Source: a virus
Virus record (IMG/VR): IMGVR_UViG_3300029787_000089
Coordinates: 1 to 47,104 of that record
Strand: one strand, 5' to 3'
DNA length: 47,104 nt
A model generated the notes under the pieces. It worked only from the letters and a program-made list of their open reading frames with translations. It was not told where the DNA came from and did no database searches. The position numbers and the translations under genes were made by a program. Shown piece after piece: positions 34,102 through 39,870 of this stretch (positions are counted from its first letter, which is position 1; every line of letters starts with the position of its first letter).

Positions 34102-34982
34102 GCTGCTTCCTCCAATTCTTTCCAGTGAGTTGAGTCCATCATCTTCCGTACCTTGTCTTCACGGATGACCCGTGTGTTGGGCTTTGGCACATGGGTAGAC
34201 CATGACGTAGCTGCCTGATACGCAGTCCAGAGAGTACCTTCCGTGCGTTCTCCGTACTTCTCATAGTTACCTTGCCCAATCAAGTGACGGTTCTCTTCGT
34301 CAAATGTTTTCATCAGGTTGGACAGCATCACCTTGTTAGGCACCTGTGCTTTGGTCACGTTATCAAGACGCTTTGCCAGTGTACGGCTAAACAAATTGAT
34401 AGCCTGATCTCTGGACACAGGCGTTTGATACCAGCGGTGCATCTTGTTTATTCCATCGTTGGAGATATAGTCTGATGCTGCCCTGATCTTACTTGCAAAG
34501 CTAGGCACAGAGAAGTTCTTGGAGTGACGACCATACACATACGCCAGCTTGTTACCATCAACCAGAGTATTATAACATGCGGAACGGAAGTATCCCATCA
34601 TGCCGTTGTTAGCCCATGTCCTGTTGTGGCTGGTACGGAACTTGAACTGTGGTGTGACCGTATCATTCTTACCATCTATGGTTGCAGCTTCAGAGTTGAA
34701 CTTGGCAGTAAGTTCTAGCTGTTCTCCATGACCAATCACATTGGTCTGGAACTCGGCCCCATCAAGATCAATACCTGACATACTGATCGCCTCTTCAAGA
34801 TTCTCCACGATATCAAGATATTGTACAGGCTCATAGCTATCAGACACAATAGCTATTGGTTCTCCGCTGTCAGTGCGGCGTAGACCCACGCCCAGTGAGG
34901 GATCAATCCTCCCTCTGGCACCTGTAAAGGGGGCAAGAGAAAACTTCTCCACATTAAAGTTAAGTACATCATGGTTAAACAT
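34098..34982 (-). CDS. DUF932 phage/plasmid-like protein
   Basis: 294 aa. Conserved blocks: VGLRRTDSGEPIAIVSDSYE, PVQYLDIVENLEEAISMSG, RTSHNRTWANNGMMGYFRS and ACYNTLVDGNKLAYVYGRHS. These match the DUF932 family (TIGR03299-like), common in phages and plasmids, whose biochemical role is still unknown. It is the largest gene within the array of small early genes, which suggests an early host-takeover or replication-associated role. Confidence 0.8.
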   Translation of the reverse strand: MFNHDVLNFNVEKFSLAPFTGARGRIDPSLGVGLRRTDSGEPIAIVSDSYEPVQYLDIVENLEEAISMSGIDLDGAEFQTNVIGHGEQLELTAKFNSEAATIDGKNDTVTPQFKFRTSHNRTWANNGMMGYFRSACYNTLVDGNKLAYVYGRHSKNFSVPSFASKIRAASDYISNDGINKMHRWYQTPVSRDQAINLFSRTLAKRLDNVTKAQVPNKVMLSNLMKTFDEENRHLIGQGNYEKYGERTEGTLWTAYQAATSWSTHVPKPNTRVIREDKVRKMMDSTHWKELEEAA

Positions 34983-35136
34983 TTTGGTTCTCTTTCATCT
35001 TTAGGTTGAAACAAATTCGTTCTAGTTGTTGTATACACTGCGACACTTTGTCGCCATTAGTCATAGTTACTCTACCATTCAACTGAAGTTGGCTTAGTAT
35101 TTCCAGTGTCTCCTCTACTGCTTCAATAGTGTTCAT
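34975..35136 (-). CDS. Small helical hypothetical protein
   Basis: 53 aa: begins MNTIEAVEETLEILSQLQLN and ends ERICFNLKMKENQNV. It overlaps DUF932 by 8 nt and the upstream gene by 14 nt. Its codons include the palindrome GCGACA-N3-TGTCGC at 35040-35054, which recurs in non-coding form at 37748-37762. Confidence 0.6.
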   Translation of the reverse strand: MNTIEAVEETLEILSQLQLNGRVTMTNGDKVSQCIQQLERICFNLKMKENQNV

Positions 35137-35341
35137 CGCCCCAATCCCTGTAACCTTCTTGCACAGAGAGAAGCTCGTGTTCTAGCCAGCCATTGAGTTC
35201 TTCAATATCAATTTCTTCTGGCTTTGTATCGAAGGCAATAAGTTCCATGTACTCCTCCACCATTGGTCGGCACCATTCATCACCGCCATAGCGAAGAAAC
35301 TTCTGCACATCTTCGATGTCTTTAAACTCAGGAATATTCAC
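35123..35341 (-). CDS. Small acidic hypothetical protein
   Basis: 72 aa: starts MNIPEFKDIEDVQKFLRYGG and ends VQEGYRDWGDEHY; strongly acidic (EEYMELIAFDTKPEEIDIEE). An acidic, compact early protein could be a DNA mimic or inhibitor of a host enzyme, but nothing in the sequence proves it. It begins 1 nt after the upstream stop. Confidence 0.6.
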   Translation of the reverse strand: MNIPEFKDIEDVQKFLRYGGDEWCRPMVEEYMELIAFDTKPEEIDIEELNGWLEHELLSVQEGYRDWGDEHY

Positions 35342-35342
35342 G

Positions 35343-35558
35343 TTACTCTCCTTTTATTTGGATATCTTTTAATGTGTACTCTGCAAGTATACCATTAAAC
35401 GTGTTGGAAATCAAGCACAATCCGTTCAGTACGGACGGTGCATTAGTCATAGTAAAAACCATAGCCGCCATCAAAGACTGCTCGGCTATTTCTAGGTCGT
35501 CCTTGCCCTCCTGTTGTAGCAGTGTCTGTTCGTTGTAGACCTGATCGAATACTTCCAT
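35343..35558 (-). CDS. Small hypothetical protein
   Basis: 71 aa: MEVFDQVYNEQTLLQQEGKD followed by a helical middle (LMAAMVFTMTNAPSVLNGLC). Shine-Dalgarno GAGGAG lies 7 nt upstream. A competing frame beginning at 35595 through the same DNA was rejected. A possible extended -10 promoter (TGATATAAT) lies just upstream. Confidence 0.6.
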   Translation of the reverse strand: MEVFDQVYNEQTLLQQEGKDDLEIAEQSLMAAMVFTMTNAPSVLNGLCLISNTFNGILAEYTLKDIQIKGE

Positions 35559-35572
35559 TTTTCTGCTCCTCT

Positions 35573-35581
35573 ATTATATCA
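35573..35581 (-). promoter_or_regulatory. Possible extended -10 promoter
   Basis: On the - strand TGATATAAT is a full extended -10 element (TGn followed by TATAAT), 15 nt before the start of the 71-aa gene. No good -35 is visible. It may be an internal promoter of the early operon. Confidence 0.35.
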
Positions 35582-35591
35582 TACCATGCGT

Positions 35592-35723
35592 TCATTCGTC
35601 TTCAATCTTCGGTTTAACATCCTTCTTCTTATTGGGAAGGATGCGGTTACGGTACAGGTATTGTTCCAATACTTTAGCGGACGGATTTCTCCTCACTCCA
35701 TGTCCACGGTTGGACTTCCCCAC
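35592..35723 (-). CDS. Very small basic protein (GTG start)
   Basis: 43 aa from GTG at 35723: MGKSNRGHGVRRNPSAKVLE, then QYLYRNRILPNKKKD and a polar end. It lies partly inside the 3' end of the 62-aa gene in another frame. The 'RRNP..k.LE.YL.RNr..PNKKK' style looks like a conserved early phage micro-protein and not a chance frame. The start codon is the best fit and not proven. Confidence 0.5.
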   Translation of the reverse strand: MGKSNRGHGVRRNPSAKVLEQYLYRNRILPNKKKDVKPKIEDE

Positions 35724-35881
35724 AGAACTTTTATATTTTTCTTTTCCTTTTCTTGCCATTGTTCACATCCTTTCACGTATGCTTCATAGTTTGCATCACG
35801 TTGTTCTCTGTTATACCACCACTTAGGCATCACATTATAGGACAACTGTTGCAGTTCGTCCCACTCCTGTTTAGATAACAT
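35693..35881 (-). CDS. Small hypothetical protein
   Basis: 62 aa: MLSKQEWDELQQLSYNVMPK followed by WWYNREQRDANYEAYVKGCE. Rich in W, Y and Q; helical. It overlaps the upstream gene's stop by 11 nt. No known family. Confidence 0.6.
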   Translation of the reverse strand: MLSKQEWDELQQLSYNVMPKWWYNREQRDANYEAYVKGCEQWQEKEKKNIKVLWGSPTVDME

Positions 35882-36086
35882 AGACCTGATCCCTCTTTAG
35901 CCATTCAAGTTGCATCATAGCTATGTCATAAGCCTGTGCTGGCGTCAACTCTGTCAGAGAATATATCGTGTACATAAGACCAGCCTTTTCGCCTGTAGTC
36001 TTGATCTTTTTACGTCGATTATAATCCCACGATATCTTCCAGTTATCGCCACCAAGTTCTACCTCTACGAAGTCAATCGTTGTCAT
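35871..36086 (-). CDS. Small hypothetical protein
   Basis: 71 aa from the ATG at 36086 (MTTIDFVEVELGGDNWKISW). A longer version from 36140 would overlap the upstream gene by 68 nt and is not favoured. C-terminal LTPAQAYDIAMMQLEWLKRD is helical. The 'veleg.n..i.wdy....' start suggests a small beta sheet. Function unknown. Confidence 0.6.
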   Translation of the reverse strand: MTTIDFVEVELGGDNWKISWDYNRRKKIKTTGEKAGLMYTIYSLTELTPAQAYDIAMMQLEWLKRDQVYVI

Positions 36087-36252
36087 GCTCCACCTCCAGA
36101 TTAGGTACAAAATCTTTATCTGTAAACAACTGTAATTCAAATTTTTTGTTATCTCTATCTGTAACAGTCACGGTTACAGTTGCGAAAGTACTAAAGCTGC
36201 TATCCTGCTTTACTTTGATATTGTTTACGTTGTGTATTCTGAGTCCGTTCAT
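36073..36252 (-). CDS. Small beta-rich hypothetical protein
   Basis: 59 aa from the ATG at 36252 in a TAATG overlap, with GGAG upstream. It is a short beta-type sequence (FATVTVTVTDRDNKKFELQL) with an acidic end. It shares its fold style with the next upstream protein at 36394. Function unknown. Confidence 0.6.
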   Translation of the reverse strand: MNGLRIHNVNNIKVKQDSSFSTFATVTVTVTDRDNKKFELQLFTDKDFVPNLEVEHDND

Positions 36253-36401
36253 TAGTTCATCTCCAGCCATTCTGATTCAGTTCTACGTGCAGCTTCTGCG
36301 TAGGTTTCATTGCAGCCTTTCGGCCACCCATCCAACTCCAGATACTCCACCCACATGTCAAAGATATTCTCTTTGAGCATTTCGTTTTCATGGTTACTCA
36401 T
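36252..36401 (-). CDS. Very small acidic protein
   Basis: 49 aa: begins MSNHENEMLKENIFDMWVEY and ends RRTESEWLEMN. Coupled on both sides: the stop forms TAATG with the next start and the start overlaps the upstream stop by 8 nt. The sequence is helical and acidic. No family recognised. Confidence 0.6.
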   Translation of the reverse strand: MSNHENEMLKENIFDMWVEYLELDGWPKGCNETYAEAARRTESEWLEMN

Positions 36402-36615
36402 TTATCTTTACCTCTGCTTCGGTTTCGATCCACACTTTAGCGCCACAACTCAGTGGCTTGTCAGGACTATATACTATTTTACACGGTCCGTCAACATAAA
36501 CTTCGTGAGCATAGTTATTATCTTTGTATGTCTTCACGGTTATCACTGGCTCACGTTCGCCACTCTTAGCGTTACTCTTGATAACGTGCTGATTTATATG
36601 AATAACTTTTTTCAT
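36394..36615 (-). CDS. Small beta-rich hypothetical protein
   Basis: 73 aa: MKKVIHINQHVIKSNAKSGE, then EPVITVKTYKDNNYAHEVYV and a C-terminal VWIETEAEVKINE. A strong Shine-Dalgarno (TTGGAGG) precedes it, directly behind the tRNA-like RNA. Short beta protein of unknown function, perhaps related to the phage 'DUF' beta-sandwich micro-proteins. Confidence 0.65.
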   Translation of the reverse strand: MKKVIHINQHVIKSNAKSGEREPVITVKTYKDNNYAHEVYVDGPCKIVYSPDKPLSCGAKVWIETEAEVKINE

Positions 36616-36633
36616 ACGACCTCCAATAAATTA

Positions 36634-36777
36634 GGTGGGGGTGAAGGGAATCGAACCCTTCGTTAGGTAGCTGTACCTACCTTGCTGAGTTTGGCCGACA
36701 TTAGTACAGTTCTTTGAAGCAACATTGCTCCTTAATGTACTGGCTTCTTCACAACATTCACTCAAACCAGAACCCCC
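36634..36777 (-). ncRNA. tRNA-like structured RNA (T-arm and acceptor stem, non-canonical body)
   Basis: As - strand RNA the 3' part is a perfect tRNA end: T-stem AAGGG/CCCTT, T-loop TTCGATT, acceptor strand CACCCCC, discriminator A and CC (then T, not A). The 5' end GGGGGT pairs with it. The body is about 50 nt too long for a tRNA. It holds an arm CTGGTTT/AAGCCAG (one U-G), a stem ACATTA/TAATGT enclosing GGAGCA/TGCTTC (one G-U), and a hairpin AGGTAG/CTACCT. Wobbles occur only in the - strand reading. It starts 5 nt after hairpin copy 2. It could be a reduced tmRNA-like molecule, an intron-containing tRNA or a tRNA mimic. Confidence 0.65.
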
Positions 36778-36781
36778 ATAT

Positions 36782-36834
36782 TTAATAGGCGTTATGTAGT
36801 ATCGTAAGATACTCTACTACATAACACCTATTAA
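36782..36834 (-). ncRNA. Early-transcript hairpin, copy 2
   Basis: As - strand RNA: TTAATAGG/CCTATTAA, one U-G wobble, GTTATGTA/TACATAAC, GTAGA bulge, inner stem GTATC/GATAC, loop TTAC. It begins right after the stop of the Cys-rich gene and ends 5 nt before the tRNA-like RNA. Confidence 0.85.
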
Positions 36835-36835
36835 G

Positions 36836-37504
36836 TCAAGCGGCAATCGCTGCTGCCTTCTTCTTACTTGTACCGTGGGCGGGGAAGCCCACTACTACAT
36901 TGCGATCCCACTTCTCACATAGCATACATGATGCACATGATACGTCATCTTTGTATGTAGCAGGACATACCACAACTTTCCTGCCCTTCGGCGTCACGGT
37001 ATTTGTTGTCTGCTCAATCGGCAATACAGTAGCCACCGGAGCTATGTCAAGATCGCATAGCTGGTCTGCATGTTCAAGATTGTTAGCCGATACATTAACA
37101 GTGAAGCCTAAGTGGTTCATCATATTGACAGTTATGGCGTTCTGGAAATTGTCCAATACGTCATAGTGTGTGTATGTAAACCCACGCTTGCCCTCATTAG
37201 CTTTGGCAAGATCGACACATTTGGTACTGTCAAGGTCTTGTGTGTCACCCGGCAGATCACCAGCTTGATTGTGTCGCCACTTGCTACCAGCAGGTAGGTC
37301 TTTGATCTTGTCAATGAACGTAGACCAATCGTCACCACGCTTACCTTCGGTGACTTTGAGCCAGTGCAGCTTCAGCGGTCCACTCTCTGCATAGCATCCG
37401 TTATCTCTGAACGGACACGCAGTGGGACATGTTGTCGCAGTGCTAGTCGTCACCGCCATCTTGCCTACCTTGGCATTCTTTGATTTAGGCGTAATGTGAA
37501 ACAT
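36836..37504 (-). CDS. Cysteine-rich phage protein, unknown function
   Basis: 222 aa. Cysteines cluster as CPTACPFRDNGCYAESG near residues 26-42 and as VVVCPATYKDDVSCASCMLC near 185-205, suggesting Zn or Fe-S binding. Middle: WRHNQAGDLPGDTQDLDSTK and GFTYTHYDVLDN, resembling a TIM-barrel-like pattern seen in uncharacterised phage proteins. The end is Lys/Ala rich. Because a NifU-like protein is also encoded, an Fe-S enzyme is conceivable; not shown. Confidence 0.65.
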   Translation of the reverse strand: MFHITPKSKNAKVGKMAVTTSTATTCPTACPFRDNGCYAESGPLKLHWLKVTEGKRGDDWSTFIDKIKDLPAGSKWRHNQAGDLPGDTQDLDSTKCVDLAKANEGKRGFTYTHYDVLDNFQNAITVNMMNHLGFTVNVSANNLEHADQLCDLDIAPVATVLPIEQTTNTVTPKGRKVVVCPATYKDDVSCASCMLCEKWDRNVVVGFPAHGTSKKKAAAIAA

Positions 37505-37709
37505 TTATTTCCTCCAGATAATCTTCGGTTTCAAAGTAACGCACATCGGCGTCGGTGGTAAAGGCATCTTTATTTTTAATGCCTTCCGCAATCCGCCTGT
37601 TAAGTTCGTTGCGCTGTTCCACGGTCAGTTCATCCAACCATGACTTGTACTGAGTACCTAAAACTCTCCATATTTTGTACTCAATATCTGAAATATAATC
37701 CATAGACAT
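37485..37709 (-). CDS. Small hypothetical protein
   Basis: 74 aa from the ATG at 37709 with GGAG 7 nt upstream. A longer start at 37754 would run through the nested hairpin at 37735-37778. Contains DIEYKIWRVLGTQYKSWLDE and ELTVEQRNELNRRIAEG; helical. It overlaps the Cys-rich gene by 20 nt. Confidence 0.6.
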   Translation of the reverse strand: MSMDYISDIEYKIWRVLGTQYKSWLDELTVEQRNELNRRIAEGIKNKDAFTTDADVRYFETEDYLEEINVSHYA

Positions 37710-37734
37710 AGGTTTTCTCCATAGTTTGCACATA

Positions 37735-37778
37735 AGATAGGGAGTCTGCGACATAGTGTCGCCACAAGCACCCTATCT
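37735..37778 (-). ncRNA. Nested intergenic hairpin (second type)
   Basis: Outer stem AGATAGGG/CCCTATCT (8 bp) encloses a perfect inner stem GCGACA/TGTCGC with a 3-nt loop; internal loops are asymmetric (8 and 5 nt). It lies between two small genes just upstream of a Shine-Dalgarno. The inner palindrome with flanks (CTGCGACA-N3-TGTCGCCA) recurs at 35038-35056. Confidence 0.65.
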
Positions 37779-37787
37779 CTGTATAAA

Positions 37788-38063
37788 CTAAGCCGCTTCG
37801 GACAGCAGTTCTGCTATGGCCCGTGAGGTATTTTCCTTAGACTTCAGCACCTTGATAAGCTGCCGTGCAATGACACGCTGATGGTCACGCATCCGTCCAC
37901 CGTCTACTGACTTGCGGTGGCGTGCCAGCTTTGCTACGGCCCGGTCAAACTTACCCCAATTGCCGATGGTAACATTTTCTTCGATAAGCTTTTCAAGCTT
38001 GGGATCGGCATAGAGATTGTATTTGCCACGGCGTTCGGTGTACTGAATTGCAGGAGTTGTCAT
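37788..38063 (-). CDS. Small basic hypothetical protein
   Basis: 91 aa: MTTPAIQYTERRGKYNLYAD, then RAVAKLARHRKSVDGGRMRD and RAIAELLSEAA. Basic helical middle part, possibly DNA or RNA binding. It lies between two hairpins. No family recognised. Confidence 0.6.
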   Translation of the reverse strand: MTTPAIQYTERRGKYNLYADPKLEKLIEENVTIGNWGKFDRAVAKLARHRKSVDGGRMRDHQRVIARQLIKVLKSKENTSRAIAELLSEAA

Positions 38064-38095
38064 AGTATATATCTTTCTATTGAGTTAGGAATAAT

Positions 38096-38121
38096 GCAAG
38101 GCTTATAGTGAGGTGCCTTGC
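38096..38121 (-). repeat. Small intergenic hairpin
   Basis: GCAAGGC/GCCTTGC (7 bp) with a 12-nt loop in the gap between the 98-aa and 91-aa genes. The loop on the - strand contains CTCACTATA, which resembles part of a T7 promoter by chance. Confidence 0.45.
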
Positions 38122-38137
38122 CAACCCCCTGTAAGAG

Positions 38138-38434
38138 CTACGCTCCGACCATTGCCGGATCGACAGCCATAGCCTCATCTTCTTTGACAGCTTTGGCTAT
38201 GATCTTGTTAGCCCGTTTGTGGGCCGCTTCCAGCTTTTCCTCTACAGCCTTCGGCTTAGTGCTGGTAGCTGCTACAGTTTCCGGCAGCTTGTCATCATTG
38301 CGGATGACTTTGAAGTTCCCGTTTGGGTGTACAACCCTGATCGGGACGCCAGAGTTAGCAGCCTTCGCAAAAAGTTCCCGGCCCTTCGCAAGTTCAACCC
38401 ACTTGCCTGATACAAAAGTTTCCATGATCGCCAT
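38138..38434 (-). CDS. Small Lys/Ala-rich hypothetical protein
   Basis: 98 aa from the ATG at 38434, which has GGAG at 6 nt; an ATG at 38473 directly behind hairpin copy 3 would add 13 residues. Includes GVPIRVVHPNGNFKVIRNDD (beta) and a charged helical C-terminus (VEEKLEAAHKRANKIIAKAV). Unknown function. Confidence 0.6.
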   Translation of the reverse strand: MAIMETFVSGKWVELAKGRELFAKAANSGVPIRVVHPNGNFKVIRNDDKLPETVAATSTKPKAVEEKLEAAHKRANKIIAKAVKEDEAMAVDPAMVGA

Positions 38435-38476
38435 GATATTCTCCATTGTTGGCGGTTTCGGCAAAATTGCCATAGT

Positions 38477-38529
38477 TTAATTAACGTCTTACAGTATCGT
38501 AAGATACTCTACTGTAAGACATTAATTAA
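38477..38529 (-). ncRNA. Early-transcript hairpin, copy 3
   Basis: As - strand RNA: TTAATTAA/TTAATTAA, one U-G wobble, GTCTTACA/TGTAAGAC, GTAGA bulge, inner stem GTATC/GATAC, loop TTAC. The outer stem differs completely from the other copies but is fully paired. It lies between the two-TM gene and the 98-aa gene. Confidence 0.85.
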
Positions 38530-38530
38530 G

Positions 38531-38695
38531 TTACTCGCAGCCTTCGGTAAGCCAAGCACATAAGGCTATAAACACAAAAGGCAATGCCCAAAGTATCGGG
38601 AATGTGTCCCAGCCTTTGAACATGAACCCGTACATGCCCACCAGCACGGCGGGAAACGTCAATAATAAAGATACGTTTCTGATCTTCTCAAACAT
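38531..38695 (-). CDS. Small two-TM membrane protein
   Basis: 54 aa from ATG at 38695 (AGGA upstream; overlaps the previous stop by 8 nt). Two hydrophobic helices: VSLLLTFPAVLVGMYGFMF and FPILWALPFVFIALCAWL. It could alter the host membrane early in infection. No family recognised. Confidence 0.6.
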   Translation of the reverse strand: MFEKIRNVSLLLTFPAVLVGMYGFMFKGWDTFPILWALPFVFIALCAWLTEGCE

Positions 38696-38897
38696 ACCAA
38701 TCCTCATCTTCAAATGGTTGCGCTTCCAGAAACTTATCAGTTTCTTCCTGTATGTTACGATACAGCTTTTCAGCGTGAAGTTTGAATTGTTCTTCTTCTT
38801 GAAAGAACCCGCATATCGTCAGGTGATCTTGATCCTGATTGACGGGATGGTTTTGCAATTCAAACAAGTTATACTTGTCTAGCATTTCTCTGAGCAT
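38688..38897 (-). CDS. Small acidic hypothetical protein
   Basis: 69 aa: MLREMLDKYNLFELQNHPVN followed by FFQEEEQFKLHAEKLYRNIQ and an acidic end (PFEDEDWYV). The start is in a TAATG overlap with the upstream gene. Function unknown. Confidence 0.6.
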   Translation of the reverse strand: MLREMLDKYNLFELQNHPVNQDQDHLTICGFFQEEEQFKLHAEKLYRNIQEETDKFLEAQPFEDEDWYV

Positions 38898-39181
38898 TAG
38901 CTAACCCTCAATAATTGAAACAAAGTTTTACCAACGTTAGTTGGTATTTGTTGCGACACTCCGCAGAACAATTGGCTTATGTTGCAATACTGTTTTGGTA
39001 TGGCAGACCACACTTGCAAAACAGCTTGCGCTTGCGACCAGCTTTGATAGGTCGTCGAGCCAGTGGGTACGCCCCTCACCAAGCAAACTTGAGCGGAGAT
39101 GTACGCCTTGATGCCGCTTTTAGGGCAAACCAACGCAATAGTGGTTATACCACTACTTTGGAAGACTTGGATCGTCGCCAT
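38897..39181 (-). CDS. Small hypothetical protein behind structured RNA
   Basis: 94 aa with a strong Shine-Dalgarno (GGAGG, 5 nt upstream). Composition is unlike its neighbours: S, Q, V and four Cys, few charges (SYQSWSQ-type segment YQSWSQAQAVLQVWSAIPKQ). The start follows the closed RNA element at 39211-39336 by about 30 nt. No family recognised. Confidence 0.5.
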   Translation of the reverse strand: MATIQVFQSSGITTIALVCPKSGIKAYISAQVCLVRGVPTGSTTYQSWSQAQAVLQVWSAIPKQYCNISQLFCGVSQQIPTNVGKTLFQLLRVS

Positions 39182-39210
39182 CAGAACCTCCGGTTATTGG
39201 TGAAAATTTA

Positions 39211-39336
39211 ATTAAGCTATCCGACTTTGCCATGTCCCGATTTAGCGATGCTGCATCGTATGCATCCAACGTAGCATCCGGGCTGCCTCCGTAAAGGCAT
39301 GAGGGAATCGAACCCAAACCCATCGAATAGCTTAAT
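39211..39336 (-). ncRNA. Closed structured RNA with T-arm-like hairpin
   Basis: As - strand RNA the ends pair over 14 bp (ATTAAGCTATTCGA with TCGGATAGCTTAAT, one U-G wobble that would be C-A on the other strand). Inside, in order: GGGTTCGATTCCC (a tRNA T-loop on a 3-bp stem), TGCCT/AGGCA with a 6-nt loop, and CCCG plus GATGCT paired with AGCATC and CGGG. The order T-arm, acceptor-like hairpin, D-side, closed by a long stem, resembles a circularly permuted tRNA-like domain. No CCA is present, so this reading is speculative. Confidence 0.5.
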
Positions 39337-39351
39337 CAAAGTTTCACTAAA

Positions 39352-39404
39352 CTAATTAACCCTCCATAGTATCGTAAGATACTCTACTATGGAGGGCTAA
39401 TTAG
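39352..39404 (-). ncRNA. Early-transcript hairpin, copy 4
   Basis: As - strand RNA: CTAATTAG/TTAATTAG base (one G-U wobble), CCCTCCATA/TATGGAGGG, GTAGA bulge, inner stem GTATC/GATAC, loop TTAC. It lies behind the 64-aa gene, before the closed RNA element. Confidence 0.85.
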
Positions 39405-39413
39405 GTGTGTCGA

Positions 39414-39608
39414 TTATTTTCCGCAATATCCGGGGAGGAGCAGAACGACAACTTCCTCAAGACACGCCTCATCAGCGTCTAGCGTGCCAAGATATTCCCC
39501 GCCCTCACCGTGCAGGTCAATGGCTCCGCCACACACAGATGCGTGAACTTGGAAAGCTCCATCAAGAAACAAATCAATCTCCGATTGAAGTACGGTAATG
39601 TTGGTCAT
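39414..39608 (-). CDS. First leftward gene: small acidic protein
   Basis: 64 aa: MTNITVLQSEIDLFLDGAFQ, then VCGGAIDLHGEGGEYLGTLD and DADEACLEEVVVLLLPGYCG. GGAG upstream. It is the most promoter-proximal gene I can support in the leftward block and lies between hairpin copies 4 and 5. Acidic; function unknown, possibly an early host-directed protein. Confidence 0.6.
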   Translation of the reverse strand: MTNITVLQSEIDLFLDGAFQVHASVCGGAIDLHGEGGEYLGTLDADEACLEEVVVLLLPGYCGK

Positions 39609-39624
39609 TGGTCAATCTCCAAAG

Positions 39625-39678
39625 TTTAATTAACGCCCTGTAGTATCGTAAGATACTCTACTACAGGGCTTAAATTAA
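39625..39678 (-). ncRNA. Early-transcript hairpin, copy 5
   Basis: As - strand RNA: AT-rich base (TTAATTTAA with TTAATTAA, imperfect), GCCCTGTA/TACAGGGC, GTAGA bulge, inner stem GTATC/GATAC, loop TTAC. It lies about 10 nt before the Shine-Dalgarno of the 64-aa gene. Confidence 0.85.
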
Positions 39679-39798
39679 CCTCATCATTTGCCGTTGTCAA
39701 GCTTCGTCAAATGCCAAAGCATTTCATCGTGCGCATGACAGTCTTGCAAAGACTGCATAGCGTGTAAAAGCTCTGCTTTGTCAAAGGCTTATCGAGGT

Positions 39799-39829
39799 TT
39801 CTAGAGTTACTACGAAGTAGTAGAAAGCC
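39799..39829 (+). repeat. Palindrome with asymmetric bulge, opposite orientation
   Basis: GG-TTTCTA pairs with TAGAAA-G-CC; inside is CTAC-GAA-GTAG, with a bulge GAGTTA on the 5' side when read on the + strand. The layout resembles the early hairpin family but is inverted relative to it and has a different core. Confidence 0.4.
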
Positions 39830-39870
39830 GACAACAAGACATCCAATGGATGAAATTGTCAAAGCTACTA

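Noticed and set aside
35430-35595. Frame starting at 35595 (MNAWYDIIEEQ...)
   Set aside because: It covers the 71-aa gene in another frame, while that gene has a proper Shine-Dalgarno and a more protein-like sequence.
36634-36777. Annotation as an ordinary tRNA gene
   Set aside because: T-arm and acceptor are perfect, but the body is about 50 nt too long and no canonical anticodon stem-loop can be placed; listed as tRNA-like ncRNA instead.
31486-39678. CRISPR array from the repeated 21-nt core
   Set aside because: Copies are hundreds to thousands of bases apart, lie inside imperfect palindromes with paired variable arms, and there are no spacers or cas genes.
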